A stretch of DNA of 64,000 nt from positions 16,088-80,087 of the forward strand of contig JAEUMQ010000011.1 of NCBI GenBank assembly GCA_016791425.1, in the 5' to 3' direction. Positions 1-8,493 of this stretch are shown here, piece after piece. The DNA is from Hyphomonadaceae bacterium. Its GTDB lineage: Bacteria; Pseudomonadota; Alphaproteobacteria; Caulobacterales; Aquidulcibacteraceae. A program made the translations under genes and the position numbers. Under the pieces are notes generated by a model. That model saw only the letters and a list, made by a program, of their open reading frames with translations, ran no database searches and was not told the origin of the DNA. Each line of letters opens with the position of its first letter. Within the stretch, counting starts at the first letter, position 1.

Positions 1-519
1 GCCTCGATGTTCTACGGCATGCGCGCGGCCGGCGTCTGGACCGATGCGCGGGACGCCAACATGCTCGACGGCGGCGCGCACTATTACGGCGCGTACGAAT
101 GCGCCGACGGCGCCTTCATTTCGATCGGCCCGATCGAGCCGCAATTCTACGCGCTCATGCGCGACAAGCTCGGCCTCAACGACGACGCCGCCTTCAACGC
201 CCAGCACGATCGCACGCAATGGCCGGCGCTGAAGGCGAAGCTCGCCGCGATCTTCAAGGCGAAGCCGCGCGCCGAATGGTGCGCTCTGCTTGAGGGCAGC
301 GACGTCTGCTTCGCGCCGGTGCTCACCTGGGCTGAGGCGCCCGCCCATCCGCACAATGCCGCGCGCGAAACCTTCGTCAGCGTTGAAGGCGTCGTGCAGC
401 CCAACGTCGCGCCGCGCTTCCTCGGCACGCCGGGCGAAGTTCAGGGCCCCGCGCCGGAGGTGGGCGCCCACACCGACGAAGTGCTTCGCGATTGGAACAT
501 CCCTCCTCTCCCGCGCTAG
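1..519 (+). CDS. CaiB/BaiF family acyl-CoA transferase, C-terminal part (cut by window edge)
   Basis: This is the last 172 codons of a class III CoA-transferase or alpha-methylacyl-CoA racemase; the frame is open through base 1, so the start lies outside the window. The retained part shows the family's C-terminal pattern: a GGAHYYGAYECADGAFISIG stretch, where the substrate-facing loop leads into a small domain, followed by the closing segment GEVQGPAPEVGAHTDEVL. Such enzymes move CoA between acyl groups or racemise 2-methylacyl-CoA in the cytoplasm. The active-site Asp normally lies upstream and cannot be checked. The last codons and the TAG stop fall inside a dispersed GC-rich palindromic repeat (501-545), so the C-terminal PPLPR is encoded by repeat DNA. 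Family assignment is firm; substrate is unknown. Confidence 0.85.
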   Translation, partial: ASMFYGMRAAGVWTDARDANMLDGGAHYYGAYECADGAFISIGPIEPQFYALMRDKLGLNDDAAFNAQHDRTQWPALKAKLAAIFKAKPRAEWCALLEGSDVCFAPVLTWAEAPAHPHNAARETFVSVEGVVQPNVAPRFLGTPGEVQGPAPEVGAHTDEVLRDWNIPPLPR

Positions 520-545
520 CGGGGGAGGGGCCGGGGGTGGGGGCT
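501..545. repeat. GC-rich intergenic palindromic repeat, copy 1
   Basis: A CTCTCCCGC arm, a short CTAG centre and a GCGGGGGAGGG arm form a strong hairpin, followed by a CCGGGGGTGGGGG tail. The same core recurs at 2559, 3329, 4799, 9484 and 63320, always at a gene end. It overlaps the stop codon of the upstream gene and may act as a transcription end or mRNA-stabilising hairpin. Bases 546-797 hold no gene I can support. Confidence 0.75.
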
Positions 546-797
546 TTGATCCAAAGAATTTCGGACTGAGTTTTCGATTCAGACGCGGTTCAAGCGCGAC
601 CTGCTTTTATTCCCGCCATGGACGGCGCGTGAATTCTCTGTCCCTCGCTCGCGCGTCGTTCCGGACTGTCCGGACATCCGGCAGGCGCCGGCCGCCACTC
701 GCGGCCGGCGCAGTCGTTTTGGGCTCCCGCACAATCGGCCCACCCGTTAACTTTGTTCTTGTTGCGTTGCGGCAAAAGCCCGCCTAAACCCGCCGCC

Positions 798-1898
798 ATG
801 ATCGAGAAAACCTATCCCGACGCGCATTCTGCGCTGCAGGGCCTCACCTTTGACGGCATGGTGGTGATGAGCGGCGGCTTCGGCCTCTGCGGCATCCCGG
901 AAAACCTCATCACCGCGCTGCGGGACAGCCGCGTGAAATCGATCACGGTCATCTCCAACAATGCCGGGGTGGATGATTTCGGCCTCGGCCAGCTGCTGAA
1001 GACAAAGCAGATCAAGAAGATGGTCTCTTCCTATGTGGGAGAGAACAAGGAGTTCGAGCGGCAATACCTCGCCGGCGAGCTGGAGCTGGAATTTAACCCG
1101 CAGGGCACGCTGGCCGAGCGCATCCGCGCCGGCGGGGCCGGCATCGCGGGCTTCTACACCAAGACCGGCGTCGGCACGGTCGTCGCCGACGGCAAGGAGC
1201 TCGCCGATTTCGACGACGAGACCTACGTGCTCGAAACCGGCCTGCGCGCCGATCTCGCGCTTGTGAAGGCCTGGAAGGGCGACACCGAAGGCAACCTGAT
1301 CTTCCGCAAGACCGCGCGGAACTTCAATCCGATGATGGCGACCGCCGGCAAGGTCACGGTCGCGGAGGTCGAGGAGCTCGTGCCCGCCGGCCAACTCGAT
1401 CCCGACCACATCCACACGCCCGGCATCTTCGTCGATCGCGTCGTCAAAGGAAAATTCGAGAAGCGCATCGAGCAGCGCACCGTGCGCCCGCGCGAAGGAG
1501 GCGAGGGCGCCGCGCCCGATCGCTACAAGCGCGGCCTCGCGCGCCTCGCCGAGACCGAAAGCCCCGAGCATGAGCGCATGCTCGAAGCGGTGCGCGAAGC
1601 CTCGCCCGACCTCGCGCGCTATCTCGTCGAATACGTCTACGGCGACGTCTTCTCCCGCCCCGGCCTCGACCTCAAAGCGCGTGAGCTCTCCGCGATCTCC
1701 AGCCTCGCAGCGCTCGGCCATGCGCGCCAATTGCGCGAGCACATCGCCGCTGCGCTGGACGCCGGCGCCACGCCCGTCGAGATCACCGAGGTGATCATCC
1801 AGGTGAGCGCCTTCGCCGGTTTCCCTGCCGCCGTGAACGCGCTCACCGCCGCCAACCACGTCTTCACCGAGCTTGGCCTCGCCAAGGGAGCCGCCTGA
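798..1898 (+). CDS. 3-oxoacid CoA-transferase subunit A fused to a carboxymuconolactone decarboxylase-like domain
   Basis: Residues 1 to about 235 are a complete SCOT-type A subunit (CoA-binding GGFGLCG at 26-32, then the [18 protein letters not shown] segment), which with subunit B moves CoA from succinyl-CoA to a 3-oxoacid. About 30 linker residues rich in Arg and Glu follow, then a domain of roughly 100 residues ([20 protein letters not shown], later [19 protein letters not shown]) that matches the carboxymuconolactone decarboxylase fold of PcaC. It has no CxxC, so it is not of the AhpD peroxidase type. The ATG at 798 is chosen because the SCOT homology begins there. The fusion is one open frame with no sign of frameshift. 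The B subunit gene starts one base after the stop. What the extra domain does is not known to me. Confidence 0.88.
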   Translation: MIEKTYPDAHSALQGLTFDGMVVMSGGFGLCGIPENLITALRDSRVKSITVISNNAGVDDFGLGQLLKTKQIKKMVSSYVGENKEFERQYLAGELELEFNPQGTLAERIRAGGAGIAGFYTKTGVGTVVADGKELADFDDETYVLETGLRADLALVKAWKGDTEGNLIFRKTARNFNPMMATAGKVTVAEVEELVPAGQLDPDHIHTPGIFVDRVVKGKFEKRIEQRTVRPREGGEGAAPDRYKRGLARLAETESPEHERMLEAVREASPDLARYLVEYVYGDVFSRPGLDLKARELSAISSLAALGHARQLREHIAAALDAGATPVEITEVIIQVSAFAGFPAAVNALTAANHVFTELGLAKGAA

Positions 1899-1899
1899 C

Positions 1900-2556
1900 A
1901 TGCCCTGGAACCGCAATCAGCTGGCCCAGCGCGCCGCGCGCGAGCTCAAGGACGGCTTCTACGTCAATCTCGGCATCGGCATTCCGACGCTCGTCTCGAA
2001 CTACATTCCCGAAGGCGTGGACGTGACCCTGCAGAGCGAGAACGGCATGCTCGGCATGGGCCCGTTCCCGACCGAGGACGAGATCGATCCCGATCTCATC
2101 AACGCCGGCAAGCAGACGGTCACCGCGCTGCCGAAGACGTCGTATTTCTCCTCCGCCGACTCCTTCGGGATGATCCGCGGCGGGCACATCGATCTCGCCA
2201 TCCTCGGCGCGATGGAAGTCTCCGAGCGCGGCGATCTCGCGAACTGGATGGTGCCCGGCAAGCTCGTGAAGGGCATGGGCGGCGCGATGGATCTCGTCGC
2301 CGGCGTGAAGCGCGTCGTCGTGGTGATGGAGCACACCGCCAAGGACGGCTCTCCCAAGCTGCTCAAGAAATGCACGCTGCCGCTGACCGGCGTGCGCGTG
2401 GTCGATCTCGTCATCACCGATCTCGGCGTCTTCGAGATCGACAAGATGGGCGATGCGCCGATGCGCCTCATCGAGCTGGCCGACGGCGTCACCCTGCCCG
2501 AGATCGAAGCCAAGACCGAGGCCGCCTTCCGCCCGTCCCTGAAGCGCGCCGCTTGA
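1900..2556 (+). CDS. 3-oxoacid CoA-transferase subunit B
   Basis: A 218-residue class I CoA-transferase B subunit. It has the glycine-rich [11 protein letters not shown] entry and the [11 protein letters not shown] motif, in which Glu47 is the residue expected to form the glutamyl-CoA thioester. The length is normal for a separate B subunit. Start ATG 1900 follows the A-subunit stop by a single base, so the two are co-translated and should assemble into one enzyme. The usual substrate is acetoacetate or another 3-oxoacid in ketone or fatty acid breakdown. The motif resembles SCOT rather than the 3-oxoadipate enzymes, but substrate choice cannot be proven from sequence. Confidence 0.92.
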   Translation: MPWNRNQLAQRAARELKDGFYVNLGIGIPTLVSNYIPEGVDVTLQSENGMLGMGPFPTEDEIDPDLINAGKQTVTALPKTSYFSSADSFGMIRGGHIDLAILGAMEVSERGDLANWMVPGKLVKGMGGAMDLVAGVKRVVVVMEHTAKDGSPKLLKKCTLPLTGVRVVDLVITDLGVFEIDKMGDAPMRLIELADGVTLPEIEAKTEAAFRPSLKRAA

Positions 2557-2558
2557 TC

Positions 2559-2673
2559 TCCCCCCTCTCCCGCGCCAGCGGGGGAGGGGCCGGGGGTGGG
2601 GGAGTTGCAGGGCAACGCGCATTCTCCAAGTCCCCCTCCCCTAACCCCTCCCCCGCTAACGCAGGGGAGGGGA
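2559..2673. repeat. Paired, inverted GC-rich palindromic repeats (REPIN-like)
   Basis: Two copies of the window's GC-rich repeat lie head to head: one at 2559-2606 ending GGGGGTGGGGGAGTTG, one in reverse at about 2626-2673 beginning CAAGTCCCCCTCCCC. The layout of two inverted palindromes with a short spacer resembles REPIN elements. The right copy ends GGGGAGGGGAAG just before the marC start and so also supplies its ribosome binding site. Confidence 0.7.
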
Positions 2674-2677
2674 AGTG

Positions 2678-3313
2678 ATGCTCCAGCTCTTCCTCGCCAG
2701 CTTCGTCACGTTCTTCGTGGTGATCGACCCGCCCGCGCTCGGGCCGATGTTCGCCACCATGACCGACGGCGCCCGTCCCGAGTGGCGCCGCCACATGGCG
2801 TTCAAGGCGACCGCGATCGCGACGGCGATCCTGCTTGTCTTCGCGTTTGGCGGCGCCTGGATCTTGGCGCAGCTCAAGGTGAGCCTCGACGCCTTCCGCA
2901 TCGCCGGCGGCCTGCTCCTGTTTCTCATCGGCGTGGACATGCTCTTCGAGAAGCGCGCCGAGCGCCGCGACGAGCGCACCGAGAAGGTCACCGCCGAGCA
3001 GCACGCGCATCCCGGCGCCGACATTTCCGTCTTTCCGCTGGCGATCCCGCTCATCACCGGCCCCGGCGCGATCGCCTCGATCATGCTCTTCTTCACCGAG
3101 CATCAGGACGCGCTGGGGCGCCTCGCCGTGCTCGCCGGCGCCGGCGCGAACATCCTCTTGTGCCTGATCGCCTTCCTGTTCGCCGCCCAGCTCTCCAAGC
3201 TCATGGGCGCGACGATGGCCAACGTCCTCTCCCGGATCTTCGGCATCCTCCTCTGCGCGCTGGCGGCGCAATTCGTCGTCGATGGGATCCGCGGCGCCTT
3301 CGCCCTGGGCTGA
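2678..3313 (+). CDS. MarC family integral membrane protein
   Basis: A 211-residue multi-spanning inner membrane protein of the MarC/UPF0056 family. The N-terminal LFLASFVTFFVVIDPPALGP is the family signature; further hydrophobic segments lie at about 45-65, 70-90, 115-140, 150-170 and 185-205, giving around six helices. A charged loop (EKRAERRDERTEKVTAEQ) separates the two halves. The role of MarC proteins is unsettled; a transport function is assumed by topology only. Start ATG 2678 is preferred over the adjacent GTG 2675 because the purine-rich GGGGAGGGGA block lies at proper distance. That block is the end of a dispersed repeat, so translation initiation is supplied by the repeat. Confidence 0.85.
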   Translation: MLQLFLASFVTFFVVIDPPALGPMFATMTDGARPEWRRHMAFKATAIATAILLVFAFGGAWILAQLKVSLDAFRIAGGLLLFLIGVDMLFEKRAERRDERTEKVTAEQHAHPGADISVFPLAIPLITGPGAIASIMLFFTEHQDALGRLAVLAGAGANILLCLIAFLFAAQLSKLMGATMANVLSRIFGILLCALAAQFVVDGIRGAFALG

Positions 3314-3328
3314 ACCGCAGACCAGCCC

Positions 3329-3366
3329 CCTCCTCCAGACGCTGGCGCGGGGGAGGGGAGCCCCCT
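3329..3366. repeat. GC-rich palindromic repeat, shortened copy
   Basis: The CCCCTCCTCC and GCGGGGGAGGGGA arms match the repeat family seen at 501 and 2559, but the tail is short. It lies in the 64-base gap between marC and lpd. Confidence 0.55.
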
Positions 3367-3377
3367 AAACAGCCCGG

Positions 3378-4772
3378 ATGGCTGATTCCTACGACCTCAT
3401 CGTCATCGGCTCGGGCCCCGGCGGCTACGTGGCCGCGATCCGCGCCGCCCAGCTTGGCCTGAAGACCGCCATCGCCGAACGCGACAAGCTTGGCGGCATC
3501 TGCCTCAACTGGGGCTGCATCCCAACCAAGGCGCTGCTCCGCTCCGCCGACGTCTACCGCAACATCCTCCACGCCAAGGAATACGGCCTCAAGGTCGAGG
3601 GCCTCAGCTTCGATGCGCCCGGCATCGTGCAGCGCTCGCGCAAAGTGGCGCAACGCCTCTCCAACGGCGTCCAGTTCCTGATGAAGAAGCACAAGATCGA
3701 CGTGCTCGAAGGAACCGCCAAGCTGGAGAAAGGCGGCAAGGTCGCCATCACCGGCAAAAGCGCGGGAACCTATTCCGCGAAGCACACGCTCATCGCCACC
3801 GGCGCGCGCGCCCGCGAGATCCCCGCTGCCGGCCTAAAAGGCGACGGCAAGCGCATCTGGACCTATCGCGAGGCGATGACGCCGCCCGAATGGCCAGCTT
3901 CGCTCCTGGTGTTCGGCTCCGGCGCCATCGGCATCGAGTTCGCGAGCTTCTACGCCGCCTTCGGCGTGCCGGTGACGGTAGTCGAGATGGTCGATCGCAT
4001 CCTGCCCGTCGAAGACGCCGAGATCTCCAAGTTCGCGCACAAGCGTTTCGAGAAGGAAGGCATCGTCCTGAAGACGAGCGCCGAAGCGAAATCGCTGAAA
4101 GCCACCGCCAGCGGCGTCGAGGCGCAGGTGGTCGTGAAAGGCAAAGCTGAAACGCTGCAAGCCTCGCACGCCATTGTCGCCGTCGGCATCGCGGCGAACA
4201 CCGAAGATCTCGGGCTCGAAGCGCTCGGCGTAAAGACCGAGCGAGGCCACATCGTCATCGACGGCTACGGCCGGACCAACGTGCAGGGCGTCTACGCCAT
4301 CGGCGACGTCGCCGGCCCGCCCTGGCTCGCGCACAAAGCGAGCCACGAAGGCATCATCTGCGTGGAGGCCATCGCCGGCCAGAAGCCGCACCCGATGATC
4401 AAGGAGCGCATCCCCGGCTGCACCTATTCGCATCCGCAGATCGCCAGCATCGGCCTCACCGAAGAGGCCGCCAAGAAGACCGGCCGCGAGCTGAAGGTCG
4501 GCCGCTTCCCGTTCGTCGGCAACGGCAAGGCCATCGCGCTCGGCGAGGACCAGGGCCTGGTGAAGACGATCTTCGACGCCAAGACCGGCGAGCTCCTCGG
4601 CGCCCACATGGTCGGCGCCGAAGTCACCGAGCTCATCCAGGGCTACGCCATCGCCATGACCGGCGAGCTCACCGAGGCCGAGCTGATCGAGAACGTCTTC
4701 CCCCACCCGACCCTCTCGGAAATGATGCACGAGGCCGTTCTCGACGCTTACGGCCGCGTGCTGCACGTCTGA
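3378..4772 (+). CDS. lpdA: Dihydrolipoyl dehydrogenase (E3)
   Basis: A 464-residue FAD enzyme that reoxidises dihydrolipoamide on 2-oxoacid dehydrogenase complexes using NAD. FAD-binding GSGPGG lies at 11-16; the redox-active disulfide is Cys42/Cys47 in GGICLNWGCIPTK; the NAD-binding GSGAIGIEFASFYAAFG starts near 178; the second FAD contact YAIGDVAG is near 308; the C-terminal HPTLSEMMHEA carries the His-Glu pair that acts as base in the dimer. All expected residues are present. No E1 or E2 genes are next to it, so it may serve several complexes. The lipoyl synthase gene 3.7 kb downstream belongs to the same cofactor pathway but not the same operon. Confidence 0.96.
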   Translation: MADSYDLIVIGSGPGGYVAAIRAAQLGLKTAIAERDKLGGICLNWGCIPTKALLRSADVYRNILHAKEYGLKVEGLSFDAPGIVQRSRKVAQRLSNGVQFLMKKHKIDVLEGTAKLEKGGKVAITGKSAGTYSAKHTLIATGARAREIPAAGLKGDGKRIWTYREAMTPPEWPASLLVFGSGAIGIEFASFYAAFGVPVTVVEMVDRILPVEDAEISKFAHKRFEKEGIVLKTSAEAKSLKATASGVEAQVVVKGKAETLQASHAIVAVGIAANTEDLGLEALGVKTERGHIVIDGYGRTNVQGVYAIGDVAGPPWLAHKASHEGIICVEAIAGQKPHPMIKERIPGCTYSHPQIASIGLTEEAAKKTGRELKVGRFPFVGNGKAIALGEDQGLVKTIFDAKTGELLGAHMVGAEVTELIQGYAIAMTGELTEAELIENVFPHPTLSEMMHEAVLDAYGRVLHV

Positions 4773-4798
4773 GACGTGCTAGAACCCGCGAAGGTTCG

Positions 4799-4850
4799 CG
4801 TCCCCCTCCTCGTGAGGGGAGGGGCCAAGGGACGAAGGAGGGGGTGGGGT
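4799..4850. repeat. GC-rich repeat placed as leader of the next gene
   Basis: CCCCCTCCTCGTGAGGGGAGG forms a tight hairpin and is followed by GGAGGGGGTGGGG directly before the ATG at 4852. This member of the repeat family makes up most of the 79-base gap after lpdA and supplies the Shine-Dalgarno sequence for the next gene. Confidence 0.65.
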
Positions 4851-4851
4851 G

Positions 4852-6222
4852 ATGCTCCAACCATTCAAGTCTTCGCTGGTCCGTTGCGTGTTCGTGGCCG
4901 TCGCAATTGGCCTGATCCCGCCCGCCTCAGCCCAAACGCCTGAGGCGCCGCCGCCAAAGACCGAGGAGGTGGCGCCGCCCAAACCGGGTGAGCCCGCTCC
5001 GCCCGTCGCGGCCCAGGCCGTCCCTGAAGCGCCCGCGCCGCAGGCGCCCGCGGACAAGCCGCTGGAACCGCTCCCTGAGCGCCGCGGCGACTTCGAGATG
5101 CACATGGGCCCGCCCCGCGCCGTCCGCGAGACGAGCGTGCTCGGCCTCGGCGCGCTCATGGGCCAGCGCATCGAGATCACCGACCGCGACGGCGCGGTCG
5201 CCGCGATGGCCGAGGAGATCACGATCCCCGGCCGCGTCGGTGGCGACGTCTTCGCCGCCGGCCGCGAAATCTCCATCGCTGGCGCGGTGGACGGCGATCT
5301 CCGCGCCATGGGCGAGCGCGTGCTGCTGAACGGCCAGGTGCGCGGCGACGCCTCGCTCGCCGGCCAGGACCTTGAGGTCAATGGCGCGGTCGAGCGCGAG
5401 CTGCACGCCGCCGGCCAATCGGTGCGCGTCAACGAGAGCGCCCGCGTCGGCGGCAAGGCGCGGCTGGCCGGCCAGGATGTCGAGGCGCGCGGCCGCTTCG
5501 CCGGCGATGTCACCGCCGCCGCCGAGACGGTGCTCATCGACGCCGCGATCGCCGGCGATCTCTCCGTGCGCGCGCGCCGTATAACGCTGGGGCCAAACGC
5601 CGACATCACAGGCCGCTTCGAGTGGCGCGCTGCGGAATCGCCGCGCATGGATCCCGCAGCCCAGGTGCGCGGCGGAACCGAGGGCGAAGTCGGCGACTGG
5701 CGCGACAAGCGCATCGAGGTTTCCCCCGGCGCCATGCGCGCCTTCGGCGACGCCGCGCGCGTCGGCTTTGCGCTCATGTGGGCGCTGACCGCGTTTCTGA
5801 TCGGCATGGTGATCGCGCTCGCCGCGCCGGATTATTACGATCGCGCGATCGCCGGGCTGCGCGCTCGGCCGCTGCCGGCGCTCGGCTGGGGCCTCCTCAT
5901 GCTGTTCGCGCCGCTCGCGCTCGCCATCGTCCTGATGGCGACGCTGATCGGCATCCCGCTCGGGCTCTTCACGTTGTTCGCGTATCCGATCTTCCTCGCC
6001 GCTGGCTACGCGCTGGGCGCCGCCGCGTTCGCCGCGCTTCTGGTGCGCGGACGCCATGGCGGCGCGCGCATCGGCGCGCTGGCGCTTGGGCTTGTGATCT
6101 TCGGCGCCCTGGCGCTCGTGCCTTGGGTGGGCGGGGCCGTTGCGCTCGTCGCCATGTGGCTCGGCCTCGGCCTGCTCGTCATCGGGGCGCGCCGTGACGC
6201 CCCTACGCCCGCCGCCGCCTAA
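4852..6222 (+). CDS. Bactofilin-like polymer-forming membrane protein
   Basis: A 456-residue protein with four parts. Residues 1-28 are a signal peptide or anchor ending PPASAQ. Residues 29-80 are a Pro/Ala-rich linker. Residues from about 110 to 260 form a run of short glycine-rich repeats (IPGRVGGDVFAAGREISI, VDGDLRAMGERVLL, VRGDASLAGQDLEV and others), the pattern of a right-handed beta helix as in bactofilins. The last 160 residues contain five or so hydrophobic helices. Family members with this layout are surface or membrane scaffolds of unknown detail. Start ATG 4852 is chosen over GTG 4849 by spacing to the repeat-derived binding site. The hydrophobic C-terminus means it is not a soluble cytoskeletal bactofilin. 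Confidence 0.75.
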   Translation: MLQPFKSSLVRCVFVAVAIGLIPPASAQTPEAPPPKTEEVAPPKPGEPAPPVAAQAVPEAPAPQAPADKPLEPLPERRGDFEMHMGPPRAVRETSVLGLGALMGQRIEITDRDGAVAAMAEEITIPGRVGGDVFAAGREISIAGAVDGDLRAMGERVLLNGQVRGDASLAGQDLEVNGAVERELHAAGQSVRVNESARVGGKARLAGQDVEARGRFAGDVTAAAETVLIDAAIAGDLSVRARRITLGPNADITGRFEWRAAESPRMDPAAQVRGGTEGEVGDWRDKRIEVSPGAMRAFGDAARVGFALMWALTAFLIGMVIALAAPDYYDRAIAGLRARPLPALGWGLLMLFAPLALAIVLMATLIGIPLGLFTLFAYPIFLAAGYALGAAAFAALLVRGRHGGARIGALALGLVIFGALALVPWVGGAVALVAMWLGLGLLVIGARRDAPTPAAA

Positions 6223-6230
6223 GTCAGCTT

Positions 6231-6668
6231 TCAGTCAAAATCGAAGTCGTAGACCTGGAGCGGGTTCGTAGCGACGAGCTCGCCCGTGCGGATGTCGTAA
6301 TAGGCGCCCGCCATCTGATGAAAGTGCCGCTTCAGTCTGCCCAGGTCCTCGTTGATCATGTGGTCGATGATCGCCTCGGTGATCTTGTCGAAGACGACAT
6401 TGCCCACCCGAACCTGAGAGTAGAGAAGCTCTGCGCCCAATTTTGCGAGTACGTCTGCAACGAGATCGATGACTTGCTGCTGCGATCTACCCGCAGGCAA
6501 CAACATCAAGTCCTGCGCGCTCCCGTCTCGAAAGCGGATGTGGATCGAGTTTACTACGCCCGTGTCGTCGTCGAACGCGACGTCGCCTGGGCCGAACGCC
6601 ACGCGGACCTTGCTCCGATCCGGCAGCACCAACTTCGCAAAATAGCGCTCGTTCGTGAACGTGTACAC
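6231..6668 (-). CDS. Hypothetical protein, 145 residues
   Basis: I do not recognise a family. The protein starts with GTG (6668), supported by a GGGAGGG block at good distance. The sequence is soluble and balanced in charge, with beta-rich N-terminal part (YFAKLVLPDRSKVRVAFGPG, then NSIHIRFRDGSAQDLMLLP) and a helical C-terminal half ending in an acidic YDFDFD tail. It has no signal peptide, membrane segment or cysteine motif. It sits alone, tail to tail with the bactofilin-like gene (8-base gap) and 70 bases beyond the stop of the acyl-CoA synthetase gene. The good binding site, sensible codon use and lack of stops support a real gene. Confidence 0.6.
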   Translation of the reverse strand: MYTFTNERYFAKLVLPDRSKVRVAFGPGDVAFDDDTGVVNSIHIRFRDGSAQDLMLLPAGRSQQQVIDLVADVLAKLGAELLYSQVRVGNVVFDKITEAIIDHMINEDLGRLKRHFHQMAGAYYDIRTGELVATNPLQVYDFDFD

Positions 6669-6738
6669 GCAACGCCCTCCCGCTTCCTAGACTAGGTAGC
6701 GGGCAGGCGTGCGGGCGCAACTTAAAGTTATATAACGC

Positions 6739-8307
6739 CTATGCCGCTTCGGCGTGGTCGCTCTGCTCGGCCATGCGGATGAGCGCGACGTAATCGGTCT
6801 TGCCCGTCCCCAGCACCGGGATCTCCGAGAGCTTCACGATCTTCTTCGGCACCGCGATCTCCGGCGCGCCCTGCTTGTGCGCCCATTCGATCAGCGGCCC
6901 CGGCTCCGCGTTCGCGTAATCGCTGAAGAGGATGATCTTCTCGCCCTTGCGCGCGTCCGGGATCGAGACCGCAGCATGGTTATGCTCCGGCCACACCTGC
7001 TGGGCGTAATTCTCCACTGCCGCCAGCGACACGGTTTCGCCGCCGATCTTCGCGAACCGCTTCACGCGCCCGCGAATCTTCACGAAGCCTTCTGCGTCGA
7101 TCTCCACCACGTCGCCGGTGTCGTGCCAGCCATCCACAGGCGCATCGATGCCCGAGGGCTTCGAGGGATCGATATAGCCCTTCATGATGTTCGGGCCCTT
7201 CAGCAGCAGCTTCTTGCCTTCGGTGATGCCCGGCACTTCCTCCAGCTTGTATTCCATGCCCGGCAGAATGCGCCCGACCGAGCCGTGCCGATTGCCCGCG
7301 CCCGGCTGGTTCACCGCCACCACCGGCGAGGCCTCCGTCGCGCCATAGCCTTCCAGCAGCTCGACGCCGAACTTCTCCATGTAGATGTCGCGCGTCTCCG
7401 GCTTCACCCGCTCCGCGCCGAGCACGATGAGCTTCAGGCAATCAAGCTCGCCCTTCCGCGACATGCGGGCGTACTGCATCGCGAACGTGTCGGTGGCCAG
7501 AAGCACATTGGCGCCCACCTCCCGCAGCAGCTTCGGGATCTCCTTGAAGTGCAGCGGCGAGGGATAATGGAACGCCCGATGCCCGCAGAGCAGGGGCAGC
7601 AGCGTTCCCCCCGTCAGCCCGAAGCAATGGAACATCGGCAGCGGATTGAAGAACACCCATTCGGGATCGAAATCGACGTGCGCATAGGCCTGCTCCACGT
7701 TCGCGATGATGTTCGCGTGCGTGAGCGCGACGCCGCGCGGGCTGCCGAAGCTGCCGGACGTGAAGAGAATGACGGCCGTGTCGTCCGGGTCGCCCTTGGC
7801 GGCGAACGATTTGGCGAACGCGCCCTTGATGAGCGCGCCCATCTTTTCGCCGAACCCAATGCGCGCCTTGATGTCGTCGAGATAGGTGATCTCGGCGAAC
7901 TTCTCGATCTCGGCGATGAGATGCTCGAGCTTGCCCAGCTCCACGAACTTCCGCGACGTCAGCACCCGGCGCACCTGGGCGCTCTCGCACGCGCTTTTGA
8001 GGTTGAGCGCCCCGGCGGTGAAATTGAGCATCGCCGGGACCCGCCCGATCGCGTGTAGCGCCAGGATCGTCACCGCGCACCCCGCGCTCGACGGCAGCAG
8101 CACGCCCACCGCCTCGCCCTTCGCGGTCAGCCCCTTGAGCCGCCCCCCGAGCGCGAACGAGGCGCGCACGATGTCGGTGTAGGAGAGAAGCTTGCGCTCC
8201 GGATCCTCCAGCACCTTGGTCCGGCCGCCAAAAGCGGCTTTCGCCCGCAACAGGGCGTCGAACAAGGTCAGACGCGTCCGCGCCAGCTGAAAAGGCCTGC
8301 GCCCCAT
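6739..8307 (-). CDS. AMP-forming acyl-CoA/acyl-ACP synthetase
   Basis: A 522-residue adenylate-forming enzyme. The P-loop-like A3 motif is FTSGSFGSPRG near 186-196, with Arg where most members have Lys. The A5 motif GYGATEASPV is near 322, A7 is WHDTGD near 394, the A8 hinge is IRGRVKRFAKIGGE near 411-424, and the A10 lysine is in LGTGKTDY near the C-terminus. Overall it resembles the synthetase half of Aas (acyl-ACP synthetase / 2-acylglycerophosphoethanolamine acyltransferase), without the acyltransferase half. It should activate a fatty acid with ATP in the cytoplasm or at the membrane. It is divergent to lipA across a 186-base gap that holds a clear inverted repeat. Substrate is inferred only. 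Confidence 0.87.
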   Translation of the reverse strand: MGRRPFQLARTRLTLFDALLRAKAAFGGRTKVLEDPERKLLSYTDIVRASFALGGRLKGLTAKGEAVGVLLPSSAGCAVTILALHAIGRVPAMLNFTAGALNLKSACESAQVRRVLTSRKFVELGKLEHLIAEIEKFAEITYLDDIKARIGFGEKMGALIKGAFAKSFAAKGDPDDTAVILFTSGSFGSPRGVALTHANIIANVEQAYAHVDFDPEWVFFNPLPMFHCFGLTGGTLLPLLCGHRAFHYPSPLHFKEIPKLLREVGANVLLATDTFAMQYARMSRKGELDCLKLIVLGAERVKPETRDIYMEKFGVELLEGYGATEASPVVAVNQPGAGNRHGSVGRILPGMEYKLEEVPGITEGKKLLLKGPNIMKGYIDPSKPSGIDAPVDGWHDTGDVVEIDAEGFVKIRGRVKRFAKIGGETVSLAAVENYAQQVWPEHNHAAVSIPDARKGEKIILFSDYANAEPGPLIEWAHKQGAPEIAVPKKIVKLSEIPVLGTGKTDYVALIRMAEQSDHAEAA

Positions 8308-8353
8308 CCAATAACCTCCGCGCCCCGCGCCTTAGCCTGTTGTTATTGGAACC

Positions 8354-8373
8354 CGTGATTATTGTTTCACGGC
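8354..8373. promoter_or_regulatory. Candidate operator: perfect 6-base inverted repeat with 8-base spacer
   Basis: CCGTGA, eight mostly A/T bases, then TCACGG, between the divergent acyl-CoA synthetase gene (start 8307) and lipA (start 8494). The AT-rich surroundings are unusual for this genome and likely hold promoters. The dyad has the size of a dimeric regulator site; the regulator is unknown. Confidence 0.45.
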
Positions 8374-8493
8374 TGTAATAAGCCTACTCAATGGGCGCAT
8401 TTTGGCAAGCCGCTCCCCAAAGAGGGGCAGACCTGCCCGAATGGGCCGCCAACACGCGTTGAAGCCAAGACCGGTTCGGACCATTTTTCAGCC

